A stretch of DNA of 6,241 bases, taken from Bacillota bacterium. Its GTDB lineage: Bacteria > Bacillota > Clostridia > Oscillospirales > Acutalibacteraceae. The position numbers were made by a program, and so were the translations under genes. Numbering within the stretch: position 1 is the stretch's first letter; every line of letters begins with the position of its first letter. This document shows, piece by piece, positions 5,774-6,241 of the stretch. Where the stretch lies: the NCBI GenBank assembly GCA_023415895.1, contig JAEZJA010000092.1, positions 1-6,241 on the forward strand, written 5' to 3'. The notes below the pieces were generated by a model. The model made no database searches. It was not told where the DNA came from and saw only the letters and a program-made list of their open reading frames with translations.

Positions 5774-5983
5774 TTGCTGATAAGAAAAGCAAACTTGAAC
5801 GATTGCGAAATATTTATAAAACTCCGTATTAAAATGCGCAAGGAACGTGATTTTTATTTTCATGAAAGTAAAAATAATTTTATTGCGCTAAATTGCCGAT
5901 TTTTCAAAAACAAGTCACTTTGCTACAATATCTTTGTCATAAGTAGGAATATCAGTGGTATAGTGACGCATGACAGCAAATGA
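5774..5983 (+). pseudogene. 5' fragment of a GNAT-family N-acetyltransferase gene
   Basis: The 69-residue frame starts at TTG with GAGGAG upstream. Residues 1-26 (LIRKANLNDCEIFIKLRIKM and following) look like the first strand and helix of GNAT acetyltransferases, which normally reach about 140-170 residues. Resemblance may continue to FFKN (43-46), as in the helix before strand 2. After that the sequence loses any GNAT character. The acetyl-CoA pyrophosphate loop (Q/RxxGxG/A), which comes later in the fold, is absent, so no active enzyme can result. From 5923 on, the frame is merely antisense to the end of the AEC transporter gene. The likely breakpoint is about 5905-5925. The regulatory elements in front look intact, so a short useless peptide may be made. 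The family call rests on the N-terminus only and is moderate. Confidence 0.6.
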
Positions 5984-6241
5984 GAAATTATAACCATGCC
6001 GGCTGCTATGGATGTATCTTTGTCATAGCAGCTAGGGACAACAATGGTATTAAGTCCCAAGGGCATTGCAAGAGAGCATACCGTACAGATAACAACAGTA
6101 TCTGAACAGGGAAGCAATGCGAATATTCCGATAAAGATGAGCGGGAAAAGTATCAATCTGATAAAAGAAACGATATAAATTTTATATTCCACAAAAACCT
6201 TTCGCATGTTTATCTTGGCTACCGTAATGCCTGTAAGCAGC
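5923..6241 (-). CDS. AEC-family (auxin efflux carrier type) transporter, C-terminal part
   Basis: The frame is open from the right window edge (6241) to TAG at 5923-5925, so the gene is cut at its 5' end. An internal ATG at 6205-6207 is not the start: eleven in-frame codons before it read LLTGITVAKIN, which fits the family. About 105 residues are visible of a protein usually near 300-320. The last three membrane helices can be seen: YIVSFIRLILFPLIFIGIFA, then VVICTVCSLAMPLGLNTIVV, and SIAAGMVIISHLLSCVTIPL. The pattern P-GLNTIVVP followed by DTS and ISHLLS-ITIPL is typical of the C-terminal half of AEC permeases, which move organic anions such as malonate or malate across the cytoplasmic membrane. 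Its substrate cannot be told. Composition is back to higher G+C than the islet, so it likely belongs to the resident chromosome. It converges with the GNAT fragment. Confidence 0.88.
   Translation of the reverse strand, partial: LLTGITVAKINMRKVFVEYKIYIVSFIRLILFPLIFIGIFALLPCSDTVVICTVCSLAMPLGLNTIVVPSCYDKDTSIAAGMVIISHLLSCVTIPLIFLLMTKIL

Noticed and set aside
5598..5792. Minus-strand 64-residue open frame sharing KEVDCKAIDFFRQ with the frame over the tRNA
   Set aside because: The shared peptide is simply translation of the repeated hairpin; no start signals or family likeness.
1..6241. CRISPR array, transposase, integrase or phage genes
   Set aside because: No regularly spaced repeats and no such protein in any frame; the only repeat pair is the hairpin element at 5116 and 5662.

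Overview
The window looks like chromosomal DNA from a Gram-positive, spore-former-type Firmicute, most likely a mid-GC member of the Clostridia. The evidence is strong AAGGAGG-type ribosome binding sites, a lipoprotein solute-binding protein, a YesM/YesN-type two-component pair, a tRNA with encoded CCA, and TTG starts. This placement is inferred from gene style; no marker gene here fixes the genus.

Left part (1-4802, plus strand): a nutrient sensing and uptake block. First comes a large lipid-anchored substrate-binding protein of an ABC sugar/oligosaccharide importer (50-1633). A 299-base gap follows, then an AraC-type response regulator (1933-3027) overlapping by ATGA with its membrane histidine kinase (3024-4802). 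In such loci the kinase usually senses a glycan or peptide outside the cell, and the regulator turns on the neighbouring binding protein and permeases. No permease gene lies in the window; it may be upstream of base 1.

The 299-base gap is more than a spacer. It holds a good promoter candidate (1705-1733), and a strong intrinsic terminator (1867-1902) ends only 18 bases before the regulator's ribosome binding site. An upstream segment (1759-1778) can pair with the same 3' arm the terminator uses. This suggests transcription attenuation of the two-component operon, or a separate small RNA. It is the most interesting candidate here.

Middle part (4803-5164): a short intergenic region, a near-consensus promoter (TTGACA, 17 bases, TAATAT), a tRNA-Ala with anticodon CGC, and a 17-bp hairpin directly after it.

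Right part (5165-5922): a very AT-rich islet (hand-counted 60-base lines of 17 to 30% G+C, against 43 to 50% in sampled lines of the left block). It contains a four-segment membrane protein of unknown function. A second, diverged copy of the tRNA-flanking hairpin follows, then the 5' part of a GNAT acetyltransferase gene. Both genes start at TTG and are preceded by the same order of elements: hairpin, TGGTA(T/A)AAT, TATAATGA, GGAG. The GNAT fragment breaks off where it meets the 3' end of a minus-strand AEC-family (auxin efflux carrier type) transporter gene that runs off the window at 6241. The segment reads as a tRNA-adjacent insertion site with a later deletion or rearrangement at its right edge.
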